64,000 nt of DNA from Pseudoxanthomonas sp. F37 (lineage in GTDB: Bacteria > Pseudomonadota > Gammaproteobacteria > Xanthomonadales > Xanthomonadaceae). The translations under genes were made by a program, and so were the position numbers. The number at the start of each line of letters is the position of its first letter. Within the stretch, counting starts at the first letter, position 1. The notes below the pieces were generated by a model. That model did no database searches. It was not told where the DNA came from and was given only the letters and a program-made list of their open reading frames with translations. The stretch spans positions 3,286,001 through 3,350,000 of the forward strand of contig NZ_CP095187.1 in assembly GCF_022965755.1 (NCBI RefSeq), in the 5' to 3' direction. Of this stretch, positions 15,450 through 22,423 are shown piece by piece.

Positions 15450-15816
15450 GCTGCATCAGCATCTGGCCCACGACCATGGCCGTGGAGGTCACGTCATCCG
15501 GCAGCAGCATCTTGGCGATCTGGGCCGCCGCGCCGATCAGGAAGCCGCCGATGAGGACCGGCGCCACGTCGCCCACGCGCTTGTGGTTGAAGGCGATCTG
15601 ATAGCCGGAAAAGATCACCGCGATCGTGACGATGGCGATGGACGCCACATTGAGCAGGCTGTTGATGTTGGTGAAGAAGCTGGTGACGCGGTCTTCCGCA
15701 CCGGAGCCGTCCTGGGCGAATGCGAGTTCCGGCATGGCCAGCATGGCGAACACGAGGGCTGCGGTAACGGCCAAGGAGAGGAACGGCTTGGTTTGAGCGG
15801 CATGCAGGTTGTTCAT
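15442..15816 (-). CDS. virB2: T4SS major pilin VirB2
   Basis: The 124-residue pro-pilin has a long signal sequence (cleavage likely after ELAFA) and two hydrophobic helices (IAIVTIAVIFSGYQIAF and VLIGGFLIGAAAQIAKMLL) separated by a short basic loop, as in VirB2/TrbC pilins. The ATG at 15816 places the signal peptide correctly; an upstream in-frame extension is polar and unsupported. It overlaps virB3 by 8 nt. Confidence 0.93.
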   Translation of the reverse strand: MNNLHAAQTKPFLSLAVTAALVFAMLAMPELAFAQDGSGAEDRVTSFFTNINSLLNVASIAIVTIAVIFSGYQIAFNHKRVGDVAPVLIGGFLIGAAAQIAKMLLPDDVTSTAMVVGQMLMQHA

Positions 15817-15890
15817 GGTGTACCCCAAAGGATGATGGTGTTGATGGGCGGCACGCTCGCGTGCCGGTATGCCATCCATGGCGGATGCTG

Positions 15891-16688
15891 CTAGAAGACG
15901 AAAGCCTCATCCCTCCCGGATGTCTGCACAGCCTGCGGCGCCTGGGGCGTCGCGGCGGTGTTCTGGTGATAGGGCTGGACCGTGACAGGCGCGTCTGTGA
16001 GTGCGGGCGCGGCGACCGGCGGCGCCGCCCGGACCGGCGCCGGGCGCAGAGCGGCGACCGAAGGTGCCGCCGGGTCCACTGCCTGGGGAGGCGGGGTGGC
16101 GCCCGGGGTGTGGCCAGCCGCCGCTTCCTCGATGCGGCGCGCAACGCGCGACGGCATCGCGGCCTCGCGGCGTGTGTGCTGTGCGGCGCGCTTCGGGCTG
16201 GCGTGCGCCCGCTTATCGATCACCGGAATGGGCGCTGCGGCGCCGGCCGCCGTACGCGCCTGCCACGAGGCGAATACCTTCTGCACATACCCGTGCCGGT
16301 AGCCGGTGGTGAAGTTGCCCGAGTAGTAGCAGCTGAAGGCCTTGCCCCAGTCGCTTCCGGAGCGGCCATAGCATTCCGCCAGGATGCGCGAGCCCGCACG
16401 CAGGTTGGGGCATACGTCGAAGGCCTTCTCGTAACTGTCCAGGCCCTGGCGCGCGAGGTTGTGGCGGTTCACCTGCGCCAGCCCCAACGAGAAGTTATAG
16501 CCGCGATCCTCCAGCATCTGCACGGTCGAAAGCGCCTCGGGCAGGTTCCGAGGTTGGCGCGCCAGCCGCCCCCCGACCACGCCTATCGCGTAGGGATTGA
16601 ATGACGATTCCACCTTCACCACGTGCTCCATCACCGTCGGCGGTACCGCCAGACCGGTGCACCCCATCAGCTCCATGCCAGGCAACAT
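15891..16688 (-). CDS. virB1: T4SS lytic transglycosylase VirB1
   Basis: The 265-residue protein has an SLT domain (about 10-150): catalytic Glu in VVKVESSFNPYAIG, then SLGLAQVNRHNL and YGRSGSDWGKAFSCYYSGNF. It locally opens peptidoglycan for T4SS assembly. A long Ala/Pro-rich C-terminal half (about 175-255) follows, typical of VirB1. ATG at 16688 is chosen for GGAGG 7 nt upstream; that site overlaps the stop codon of the preceding 44-residue ORF. No clear signal peptide is seen, only MLPGMELMGCTGLAVPP. Confidence 0.92.
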   Translation of the reverse strand: MLPGMELMGCTGLAVPPTVMEHVVKVESSFNPYAIGVVGGRLARQPRNLPEALSTVQMLEDRGYNFSLGLAQVNRHNLARQGLDSYEKAFDVCPNLRAGSRILAECYGRSGSDWGKAFSCYYSGNFTTGYRHGYVQKVFASWQARTAAGAAAPIPVIDKRAHASPKRAAQHTRREAAMPSRVARRIEEAAAGHTPGATPPPQAVDPAAPSVAALRPAPVRAAPPVAAPALTDAPVTVQPYHQNTAATPQAPQAVQTSGRDEAFVF

Positions 16689-16692
16689 CGGA

Positions 16693-16827
16693 CTACCTCC
16701 CTTCCTCGGCGACACCGCCGGCGACACCGGCCGACGCATCGCGGCGCGGCGCGATCTTCGTGTCCTGCAGGAAACCTCGCGCAAACGGGTTGGACGCGGA
16801 CATGGGCAGGTTCGGCAGGGCGGGCAT
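16693..16827 (-). CDS. Putative 44-residue protein between virB11 and virB1
   Basis: An ORF of 44 codons starts with ATG at 16827, preceded by a strong AGGAG 8 nt upstream. It begins 14 nt after the virB11 stop, and its own stop overlaps the virB1 ribosome-binding site. The peptide (MPALPNLPMSASNPFARGFL at the start, then a charged, Ala/Gly-rich end) has no recognisable domain or signal. It fills an otherwise unexplained gap in a tightly packed operon, so it may be a real small T4SS accessory or a leader that couples virB1 translation. Conservation was not testable here. Confidence 0.5.
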   Translation of the reverse strand: MPALPNLPMSASNPFARGFLQDTKIAPRRDASAGVAGGVAEEGR

Positions 16828-16841
16828 ACCGGGATCTCCTG

Positions 16842-17879
16842 TCAGGCCAAGGCGCGGGCGGGATCGAAATCGATGCCGGTGATGTAGCGGCGGCCGGCAT
16901 GGGCCTTGATATGCACCACGATGTCGATGGTCATCTTCAGCAGCCGCTTGATCACCTCGAATTCCAGGCCTGCCCCCTCGGCGGAGGCTTTGACCATCAG
17001 CGCGAGCTGGTCCCAGGTCTGGGCGGTGCTGCCCGCATGGCAACTGGTGATCGACCCCGGGTGTCCAGAGGCGCAATTGCGGATGAAGTAGAACGATTCG
17101 TCGCCCCGCAACTCGGCCAGGATGATGCGGTCGGGCTTCATCCGCAGGCAGGCCTCCATGCAGTTCTTGGCGGTCACGTTGCTCGCGCTTTGCCCACCCT
17201 TCGAATAGAGCAGGTGGACCACGTTCGGCTGGCGGATGAACAGTTCGCGTGCATCCTCGATGGTCACCAGGCGCTCCTGGTCGGGAATGTGATTGACCAG
17301 GGATTTCATGAAGGTGGTCTTGCCACTGCCGGTGGCCCCGGCCACCACGATGTTCTTGTGGTAGATGACCGCCTTGCGGAAGAACTCGGCATAGTTGCGG
17401 CTGCGGCGCAGATCGAGCAGCTCCTGATCGTGGTCGCTCAGGGCGTGTTGCTGCTCCAGGATCTCGTCGAAGAAGCCGTCCTGGTCGTACTGTTCCAGCG
17501 TCTTGCTGAACTTGGCCGGCAGCCGGATGGTGATCGATACCTTGCCCGCATCGCACGCGGGAGGAATCACGAACTGGGCGCGCTGGCCCGTCGGGAACGT
17601 CAGCGAGACCATCGGGTCGATATCGGTGATGCGCTGGCCGGTATTGCTTTCGTTGACGACGGAGGTGCAGAACTGCCGGGCGCGCTCGAAGGTCAGGGTC
17701 GGCACGTCGGCCTTCAGCCAGCCCGCGCGCGCGGTCTCGAGATAGATCTCGCCCGGGCGATTGATGCAGATCTCGGTCACGTCCGAGGAATGCATGTGCT
17801 CGCCGATGCCGAGCACCTGGTACTGGTAGTCCAGGAACTCGTTCGAGACGCGGGCGAGGGGCTCGTTCTGCGTGTCCAT
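16842..17879 (-). CDS. virB11: T4SS hexameric ATPase VirB11
   Basis: This 345-residue secretion ATPase shows Walker A GATGSGKT at 181-188, the Asp box TIEDARELFI, a Walker B region (RIILAELRGDE) and the His box GHPGSITSCHAGS. VirB11 powers and switches T4SS function at the cytoplasmic face. It follows virB10 by 9 nt. Confidence 0.97.
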   Translation of the reverse strand: MDTQNEPLARVSNEFLDYQYQVLGIGEHMHSSDVTEICINRPGEIYLETARAGWLKADVPTLTFERARQFCTSVVNESNTGQRITDIDPMVSLTFPTGQRAQFVIPPACDAGKVSITIRLPAKFSKTLEQYDQDGFFDEILEQQHALSDHDQELLDLRRSRNYAEFFRKAVIYHKNIVVAGATGSGKTTFMKSLVNHIPDQERLVTIEDARELFIRQPNVVHLLYSKGGQSASNVTAKNCMEACLRMKPDRIILAELRGDESFYFIRNCASGHPGSITSCHAGSTAQTWDQLALMVKASAEGAGLEFEVIKRLLKMTIDIVVHIKAHAGRRYITGIDFDPARALA

Positions 17880-17888
17880 GGCCGGGCG

Positions 17889-19085
17889 TCAGCGCATCAC
17901 CGCGGAGAAATCGACGTCGCGCGCCACATAGATGTTGACGATGGTGCCCTGGTTGATGGTCACCGTCGGGGGGCGCGCCATGTTGCGGTCCAGCGCCATG
18001 TTCGCCAGGCGCTCCATGGTGCGGGCGGTGTTGCTTTCGTAGGGGTTCTGGACGATGGCGCCATTGACGATCGACGTTTCCTGCGGGCCGTGCTTGGCGC
18101 CGGCGTACTTGAAGGCGTCGCTCAGCATGCTGATCAGCAGCGCGGACGAGATGCGCTGCGCCCAATGCGCGGTGTAATGCCCCGGATTGCCGGCCGCACC
18201 CAGCATGTCGGTGCCCGGGCTGCGCATGTTGACGTCCATGCCGGTGGGCGTGGTGATGCGGTCCCACACGATGGCGGCGCGCTCACCGATGATGGCGTCG
18301 GAGTTGTAGCTGCCCATCACCTTGGAGCCACGCGGCAGCAGCAGGCGCTTGCCGTTGACCGAATAGACCGGCTCGGTCACGACGCAGGACGTATAGCCCG
18401 GCACGTCGGTGATGACGCGCGATTCCAGTACGCAACGGATATAGGTACCGCGCAACAGCAGGGTGTTCGGGTTGTACAGCGGCTTCGCGCTGGTGATGCC
18501 ATCCGGCGGTTCACGCGGCGCGGCGGGGGCCTGGCCCTGCCCCATGAGCGCGGCGTACTGCGCCATGCCGGCATCGTCCATGCCCGCGCCGGCCGCGGCA
18601 TCCGGATTGGTGGCCTCGCCGAACGTCGTCGCCATGTCGAGCATCCGGCGTTCGCGCAGGGAGGGCTCCTGCCGCTCGGGCATGCCGGTGGGCATCGCCA
18701 TCATGGAGGCGGCCGAGGCCCCGGTGTCGTCGACGACCGGAAGCGGAGGCAGGTCGGGTTCGACAGGCACCGGGGGCGCCTCGGGAGGAAGCTCTGGGAG
18801 GTCGCGCGGCGCGGCGGGAATCACCACCTGCTCGCCCTTGGCCTGCGCGGGCTCGCGGTCCTGCTTCGACGACAGGCCGCCGTTGAAGATCCAGAGCACG
18901 ACAAGCAGCATCAGAACGATGATGCCGGCCAGGAACAGCAGCGCCTTGCGGTTGAGCCGCTGCACGTCGGCCGAACGCAGGTACGGCGCATTGGCATCCA
19001 GATCCGGATCCGGCGCATTGCGCGCGGCTTCGTAGGGATTCTGCGGGCCGGCGCGGTCCGGATGGTCGCTGGGCGTCTGGTTCAT
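17889..19085 (-). CDS. virB10: T4SS core-complex protein VirB10
   Basis: The 398-residue protein spans both membranes: a cytoplasmic N-terminus (1-46), one inner-membrane helix (about 47-67, LLFLAGIIVLMLLVVLWIF), a Pro-rich periplasmic linker, and a C-terminal TrbI domain (about 200-390) with LLLRGTYIRCVLESRVITD and LLLPRGSKVMGSY. Its start overlaps the virB9 stop as ATGA at 19082-19085, indicating translational coupling. Confidence 0.96.
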   Translation of the reverse strand: MNQTPSDHPDRAGPQNPYEAARNAPDPDLDANAPYLRSADVQRLNRKALLFLAGIIVLMLLVVLWIFNGGLSSKQDREPAQAKGEQVVIPAAPRDLPELPPEAPPVPVEPDLPPLPVVDDTGASAASMMAMPTGMPERQEPSLRERRMLDMATTFGEATNPDAAAGAGMDDAGMAQYAALMGQGQAPAAPREPPDGITSAKPLYNPNTLLLRGTYIRCVLESRVITDVPGYTSCVVTEPVYSVNGKRLLLPRGSKVMGSYNSDAIIGERAAIVWDRITTPTGMDVNMRSPGTDMLGAAGNPGHYTAHWAQRISSALLISMLSDAFKYAGAKHGPQETSIVNGAIVQNPYESNTARTMERLANMALDRNMARPPTVTINQGTIVNIYVARDVDFSAVMR

Positions 19086-19846
19086 TGCTCGGAACTCCTG
19101 CGCAGGCCCACCACGTTGTCGCCATGGCGGATGACCAAGTAGGGGTAGGTGCCATGCACGACGATGGTGTCTTCCTGCACGGTCGAGTTCACGACGAACT
19201 CGTCGCCGTCCTCGCTCTCCCGCGCGAACACCACCGGGAAATTGCCGCTCGGAAAGCGCGTGCGGTCGCCCATGCGGATGTAGGTGAAGCGGCGGTCGTC
19301 GTAGACCGTCGTCGGGACCAGCCATGCCGGCCCCCGCTTGCGCTGCGCGTACTCGTAGTTGAAGTGGTATGCGCGGCCGGGCTCGACGTCCGTGCTCAGC
19401 TCGGACGCCACCTCCTGCGGCTTGCCTGTCGCGCCTGCGAAACTGGTGTCGCCGGGGTAGGCGAAGGTGATGCGGTACTGCACGCCGGCCGCCCTGGCCT
19501 GGTCGAGCACGCGCCAGTCCGTGGCCACCACCTTCAGTTCGAAGATGTAGGAGTGCGCGGCCGTGCGGACCAGAAGATTGGTGTCCACGTCCACGTTCTT
19601 GGGCTTCAGGTAGAACACATTGCCGCGACGGCTGATGTCCCATCCCCCGCTGAAGCCGGTGCTGAAGTCCAGGATCTCCTCGTGCGGCGACAGTTCGATC
19701 TGGGTGGTGATGCCCAGACCGGTGCGCACTGGATAGACCTTGTCGGGCGCGTACGTGTACTGCTCGATCACCTGCGCGGACGCGGGCGCCGCCATCAGCA
19801 GCATGCCTAGCGCGGCCAGACGCAACATGGTGTCCTTCCACCTCAT
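19082..19846 (-). CDS. virB9: T4SS core-complex protein VirB9
   Basis: The 254-residue product has a signal peptide (ending APASAQ) and a VirB9 domain: conserved YTYAPDKVYPVRTGLG start, FYLKPKNVDVDTNL strand and a C-terminal region with NYEYAQRKRGPAW and the FTYIRMGDRTRFPSGNFP segment that contacts VirB7. The ATG at 19846 overlaps the virB8 stop (ATGA), so it is preferred over the internal ATG at 19828. Confidence 0.95.
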   Translation of the reverse strand: MRWKDTMLRLAALGMLLMAAPASAQVIEQYTYAPDKVYPVRTGLGITTQIELSPHEEILDFSTGFSGGWDISRRGNVFYLKPKNVDVDTNLLVRTAAHSYIFELKVVATDWRVLDQARAAGVQYRITFAYPGDTSFAGATGKPQEVASELSTDVEPGRAYHFNYEYAQRKRGPAWLVPTTVYDDRRFTYIRMGDRTRFPSGNFPVVFARESEDGDEFVVNSTVQEDTIVVHGTYPYLVIRHGDNVVGLRRSSEQ

Positions 19847-20760
19847 CGTTGGGGCACTCCGGTTCCGGTCTCGGGGTCCGACTGCTCCGCAGGCAGCGGC
19901 GCGGTCGACACATCGTTTTCGCCGGGCGTCTGGGCCGGGTCCGGCACCGCCGCCGCTGGCGGCTCCACGCCCGCAGCGGCCGGCGCCATGCCGGCGGAGG
20001 GCGGCGGCGCGGGGAACTCCCGTTCCGGCAGCGCCGCAGAGGCGAAGTCGTCGTCCACGCGGTAGTTGGTCACCCGGAACCCCAGCGGATTCAGCAGCCT
20101 GTCCTCTTCGTTGAGGCGCAGGTCGGGGTTGTAGGTGAACTCCAGGGTGGCGATCTTGCTGTCCAGGGCCTGCGAAGTGCCCCGGCCCTTGTCGTAGACA
20201 CTGCGCTGGAAGCGCACTGTCGCGCCCGTCGGCCGCTTGCCACCCGTGCCGCCGATCAACACGATGCTGAGAATGCGGACGCGCACCGCGCGGCCTCCGC
20301 CATACAGCCGGAAGGGCCGCTCGGGATTGCTTTCCGAGTGCAGCGCGACGTAGGCCGGCGCCACGCCCGGACCGGCCATGGACAGCGTGGTCCGCCAGTT
20401 GCGCTGGCCGATCAGGCCGGAGTCGTACGATTCGCGCGCCAGCACGAACTGCGCCACGTTGCTCTTGTTGATGGCTTCTTCGGTGGTGATGTCGCGGTCC
20501 TGGAAGTTGCCGGACAACCGCGCCACGCTGGACGTGCCCGTATAGGGATCGGCCATCACCAGATAGGGGACCTTTTCCTTCAAGGGCAGGAAGAGGAAGT
20601 AGCCGCCAGCCAGGATCAGCGCCATCACGATGGCCGACCACGCCACCAGCCATGCCCTGCGCTCGCTCTTCCTTGCGCGTTCGGCCAGGGTCAGCTCGAA
20701 GCTGACCCCGTGCGCGACGGCGCGATCGATGTCGTGGGAAGAAGTCGCTCTCTTGAACAT
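19843..20760 (-). CDS. virB8: T4SS inner-membrane protein VirB8
   Basis: This 305-residue bitopic protein has a short cytoplasmic N-terminus, one helix (about 38-58) and a periplasmic VirB8 domain (NKSNVAQFVLARESYD, RVRILSIVLIGG, LEFTYNPDL). The C-terminal extension beyond about residue 235 is Pro/Ala-rich and probably disordered, as in other X-T4SS VirB8 proteins. VirB8 nucleates assembly in the inner membrane. Confidence 0.95.
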   Translation of the reverse strand: MFKRATSSHDIDRAVAHGVSFELTLAERARKSERRAWLVAWSAIVMALILAGGYFLFLPLKEKVPYLVMADPYTGTSSVARLSGNFQDRDITTEEAINKSNVAQFVLARESYDSGLIGQRNWRTTLSMAGPGVAPAYVALHSESNPERPFRLYGGGRAVRVRILSIVLIGGTGGKRPTGATVRFQRSVYDKGRGTSQALDSKIATLEFTYNPDLRLNEEDRLLNPLGFRVTNYRVDDDFASAALPEREFPAPPPSAGMAPAAAGVEPPAAAVPDPAQTPGENDVSTAPLPAEQSDPETGTGVPQR

Positions 20761-20774
20761 GCGCGGCTACGCCT

Positions 20775-21224
20775 TCAGTCGCTGAGCGCTGCGGTCGGCG
20801 CCACACCCGCCGACGGCGGCAACGACTGGCTCACCACTATCCGCGGACGCTCCACCATCACGCGCACGCCCTGCTCCGCATACGCGGCCGACAGCGCGCT
20901 GGCCGCCTCTTCAAGACTGCTCGTGCGGATCTGGGCGACGGGCGCGTGCAGCGTGTAGTCGTTCGGGTGCAGGTAGGCCAGCGTCAGTCGCGCATCCTTG
21001 GCCCAGCGGCCGAGCATCGTCTTCAGCGTGCCATCGGCGGGAGAGGCCTGGTAAACGTAGGCCTGCTGCAAGGGAATCGCCTGCGGAGCTTCGGGGAAGC
21101 GGTTCACCGGACGCCAGCGTCCTCCGACATCGGTCGGCGCGGGCGTCGCGCATCCAGCCAGTCCCGCCACCACGCATGCCAGGCCAGCCACCAGAGACGC
21201 ACGCACAACGAGCTTTCGACTCAC
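20775..21224 (-). CDS. virB7: T4SS lipoprotein VirB7 with N0-like domain
   Basis: The 149-residue protein has a lipoprotein signal with lipobox LAGC and, unlike short canonical VirB7 proteins, a C-terminal domain (about 60-135, TLKTMLGRWAKDARLTLAYL and SSLEEAASALSAAY) of the N0 type, which in X. citri VirB7 forms an outer ring in the core complex. The GTG at 21224 is chosen because a G-rich box lies 4 nt upstream; a TTG at 21242 would add six residues. It is the first gene of the virB operon. Confidence 0.9.
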   Translation of the reverse strand: MSRKLVVRASLVAGLACVVAGLAGCATPAPTDVGGRWRPVNRFPEAPQAIPLQQAYVYQASPADGTLKTMLGRWAKDARLTLAYLHPNDYTLHAPVAQIRTSSLEEAASALSAAYAEQGVRVMVERPRIVVSQSLPPSAGVAPTAALSD

Positions 21225-21389
21225 GAATCCACCACCCTGCAATCGTCGGCAACACGAACCCGCTGCGCCCCATGCGGGTCGCGTCGCGGTACTGAAGATT
21301 GTGTGCGGGCGGCAGTGCGCGAACGCGCATCGGGATTCGCGGCCTGGCCGCGATCTTCGCCGTGCATGGGACGAAGGCCCATGCCATAC

Positions 21390-21408
21390 CCCCTGTACGC
21401 ATCCATGT
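21390..21408 (-). promoter_or_regulatory. Candidate CsrA-binding GGA motifs in the virB7 leader
   Basis: On the minus strand ACATGGATGC (21408-21399) is immediately followed by GTACAGGGG (21398-21390); both resemble the CsrA/RsmA consensus RUACARGGAUGU. A further GGA overlaps the ribosome-binding region just before the virB7 start. CsrA repression of the virB operon through its leader has been described for Xanthomonas citri. The transcription start is unknown, so it is not certain that these sites are transcribed. Confidence 0.35.
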
Positions 21409-21605
21409 GATCAACGCTCCAGTGAAACTCATGACACTCGCGAATCACATTCGATCCGCTTACCGCATCACTACATTCGCGCCGAACATATCCACGCGAA
21501 TTTGTGTCGTCAACCCACTTTCCCGAGTAAACATGTGTACGAGCATTTCCTTGTCGCGCCGCACTCCTGAGAAATCCCATAAAACAAGGCGGATATTGCA
21601 GATTC

Positions 21606-21696
21606 GTGAAGCACGGCGTGCAACTTCACTCATGGATGTGAAGGCGATTGTGAAAACAGGGAGCACGTCACACCATGACGTGAAAGCAATCTTCAC
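21606..21696. repeat. Cluster of GTGAA/TTCAC pentamers
   Basis: GTGAA occurs at 21606, 21638, 21650 and 21680, and TTCAC at 21625 and 21692. CTTCAC and GTGAAG form an inverted pair (21624-21643), and GTGAA/TTCAC another (21680-21696). A further CGTCA/TGACG palindrome is centred near 21673. The spacing suggests an operator array upstream of the gene starting at 21803, but no known regulator consensus was matched. Confidence 0.4.
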
Positions 21697-21802
21697 TCGC
21701 ATGAACGGAGTAATCGTATGGCGATAATCCAGCGGGATATTGAAGTCGCACCATGTTGTGCAGCATCCTGAAAGAAGTCGCTCCCGCTGGACAAGGAAGG
21801 AT

Positions 21803-22390
21803 ATGGACTCATCGAAGATGGACGAATTCGTCGCCAATGCCGCATTGCTGGCCGCCCACCTGAAGGAGCAGTGCGAACGGGCCGCGGCCTCGCAGCAGGC
21901 TTCCGCACAGGAGCTCCAGGGCGCGGCGATCGTGGTGCGCAAGACGATCGAGGAAGGCAAGCGCGAGCTGGTCGAGCACGCAGGTTCCGCCGTTTCCTCG
22001 GCGCTGGCGGAGAAGGTGCCCGCGGCGACGCGGGAGATTCTCGACAGTGCGGCCCGCCTGAAGCAGTTGACGGACCGCTTCCAGCACGAGCACGCCGCGA
22101 TCGACCGGCGGTTGCGCTTCCTCGGTGCGAGTACGCTGGGGGCAATCGCGGTGGCATGCCTGCTGTTGGTGGCGGGCACCGGCTATGCGTCATGGCACAA
22201 CGTGAAGCGCGCGCAGCGCGCACACGCGGACGCGGAAGTGCTGGAGGCGCTCCGCCACGTCACCATCACCGCGTGCGATGGCGCGCCGTGCATCAAGCTC
22301 GAGGACGGGCTGCGCCGTTGGGGAAAGAACAAGGACTATGTGCTCGTCGACGGTGGGGACCCGGCGGGGGACCCCGCGGGCCGGCGCTAG
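21803..22390 (+). CDS. Coiled-coil membrane protein upstream of virD4, resembling plasmid mobilisation accessory proteins
   Basis: The 195-residue protein has an Ala/Glu/Lys-rich helical N-terminal part (about 5-103), one membrane helix (about 107-128) and a C-terminal domain with two Cys (TACDGAPCIKLEDGLRRWGK, then DYVLVD). The last segment is reminiscent of accessory mobilisation proteins encoded next to plasmid relaxases, but no relaxase is present. ATG at 21803 is preceded by AAGGAAGG. It lies 33 nt before virD4, probably one transcript, divergent from virB. A role with the coupling protein is inferred. Confidence 0.65.
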   Translation: MDSSKMDEFVANAALLAAHLKEQCERAAASQQASAQELQGAAIVVRKTIEEGKRELVEHAGSAVSSALAEKVPAATREILDSAARLKQLTDRFQHEHAAIDRRLRFLGASTLGAIAVACLLLVAGTGYASWHNVKRAQRAHADAEVLEALRHVTITACDGAPCIKLEDGLRRWGKNKDYVLVDGGDPAGDPAGRR

Positions 22391-22423
22391 ACGGAGCAGG
22401 CGGTTCACGGCGCGACCGCGCTC

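Larger units (their letters stand above)
21225..21802. other. 578-bp divergent regulatory region between virB7 and the virD4 side
   Basis: There is no coding signal here. The central part (about 21420-21720) is clearly more AT-rich than the flanks. On the virB side the leader contains two CsrA-like GGA motifs (see separate entry). On the other side six GTGAA/TTCAC pentamers cluster between 21606 and 21696, some in inverted pairs. Promoters for both directions must lie here, but I could not fix -10/-35 boxes with confidence. Confidence 0.6.

Noticed and set aside
16623-19142. An 839-codon plus-strand open frame over virB10 and virB11
   Set aside because: Opposite two well-identified T4SS genes, with biased composition and no motif.
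21420-21720. AT-rich stretch considered as an insertion sequence or remnant
   Set aside because: No terminal inverted repeats, target duplication or transposase fragment; it fits a regulatory gap better.
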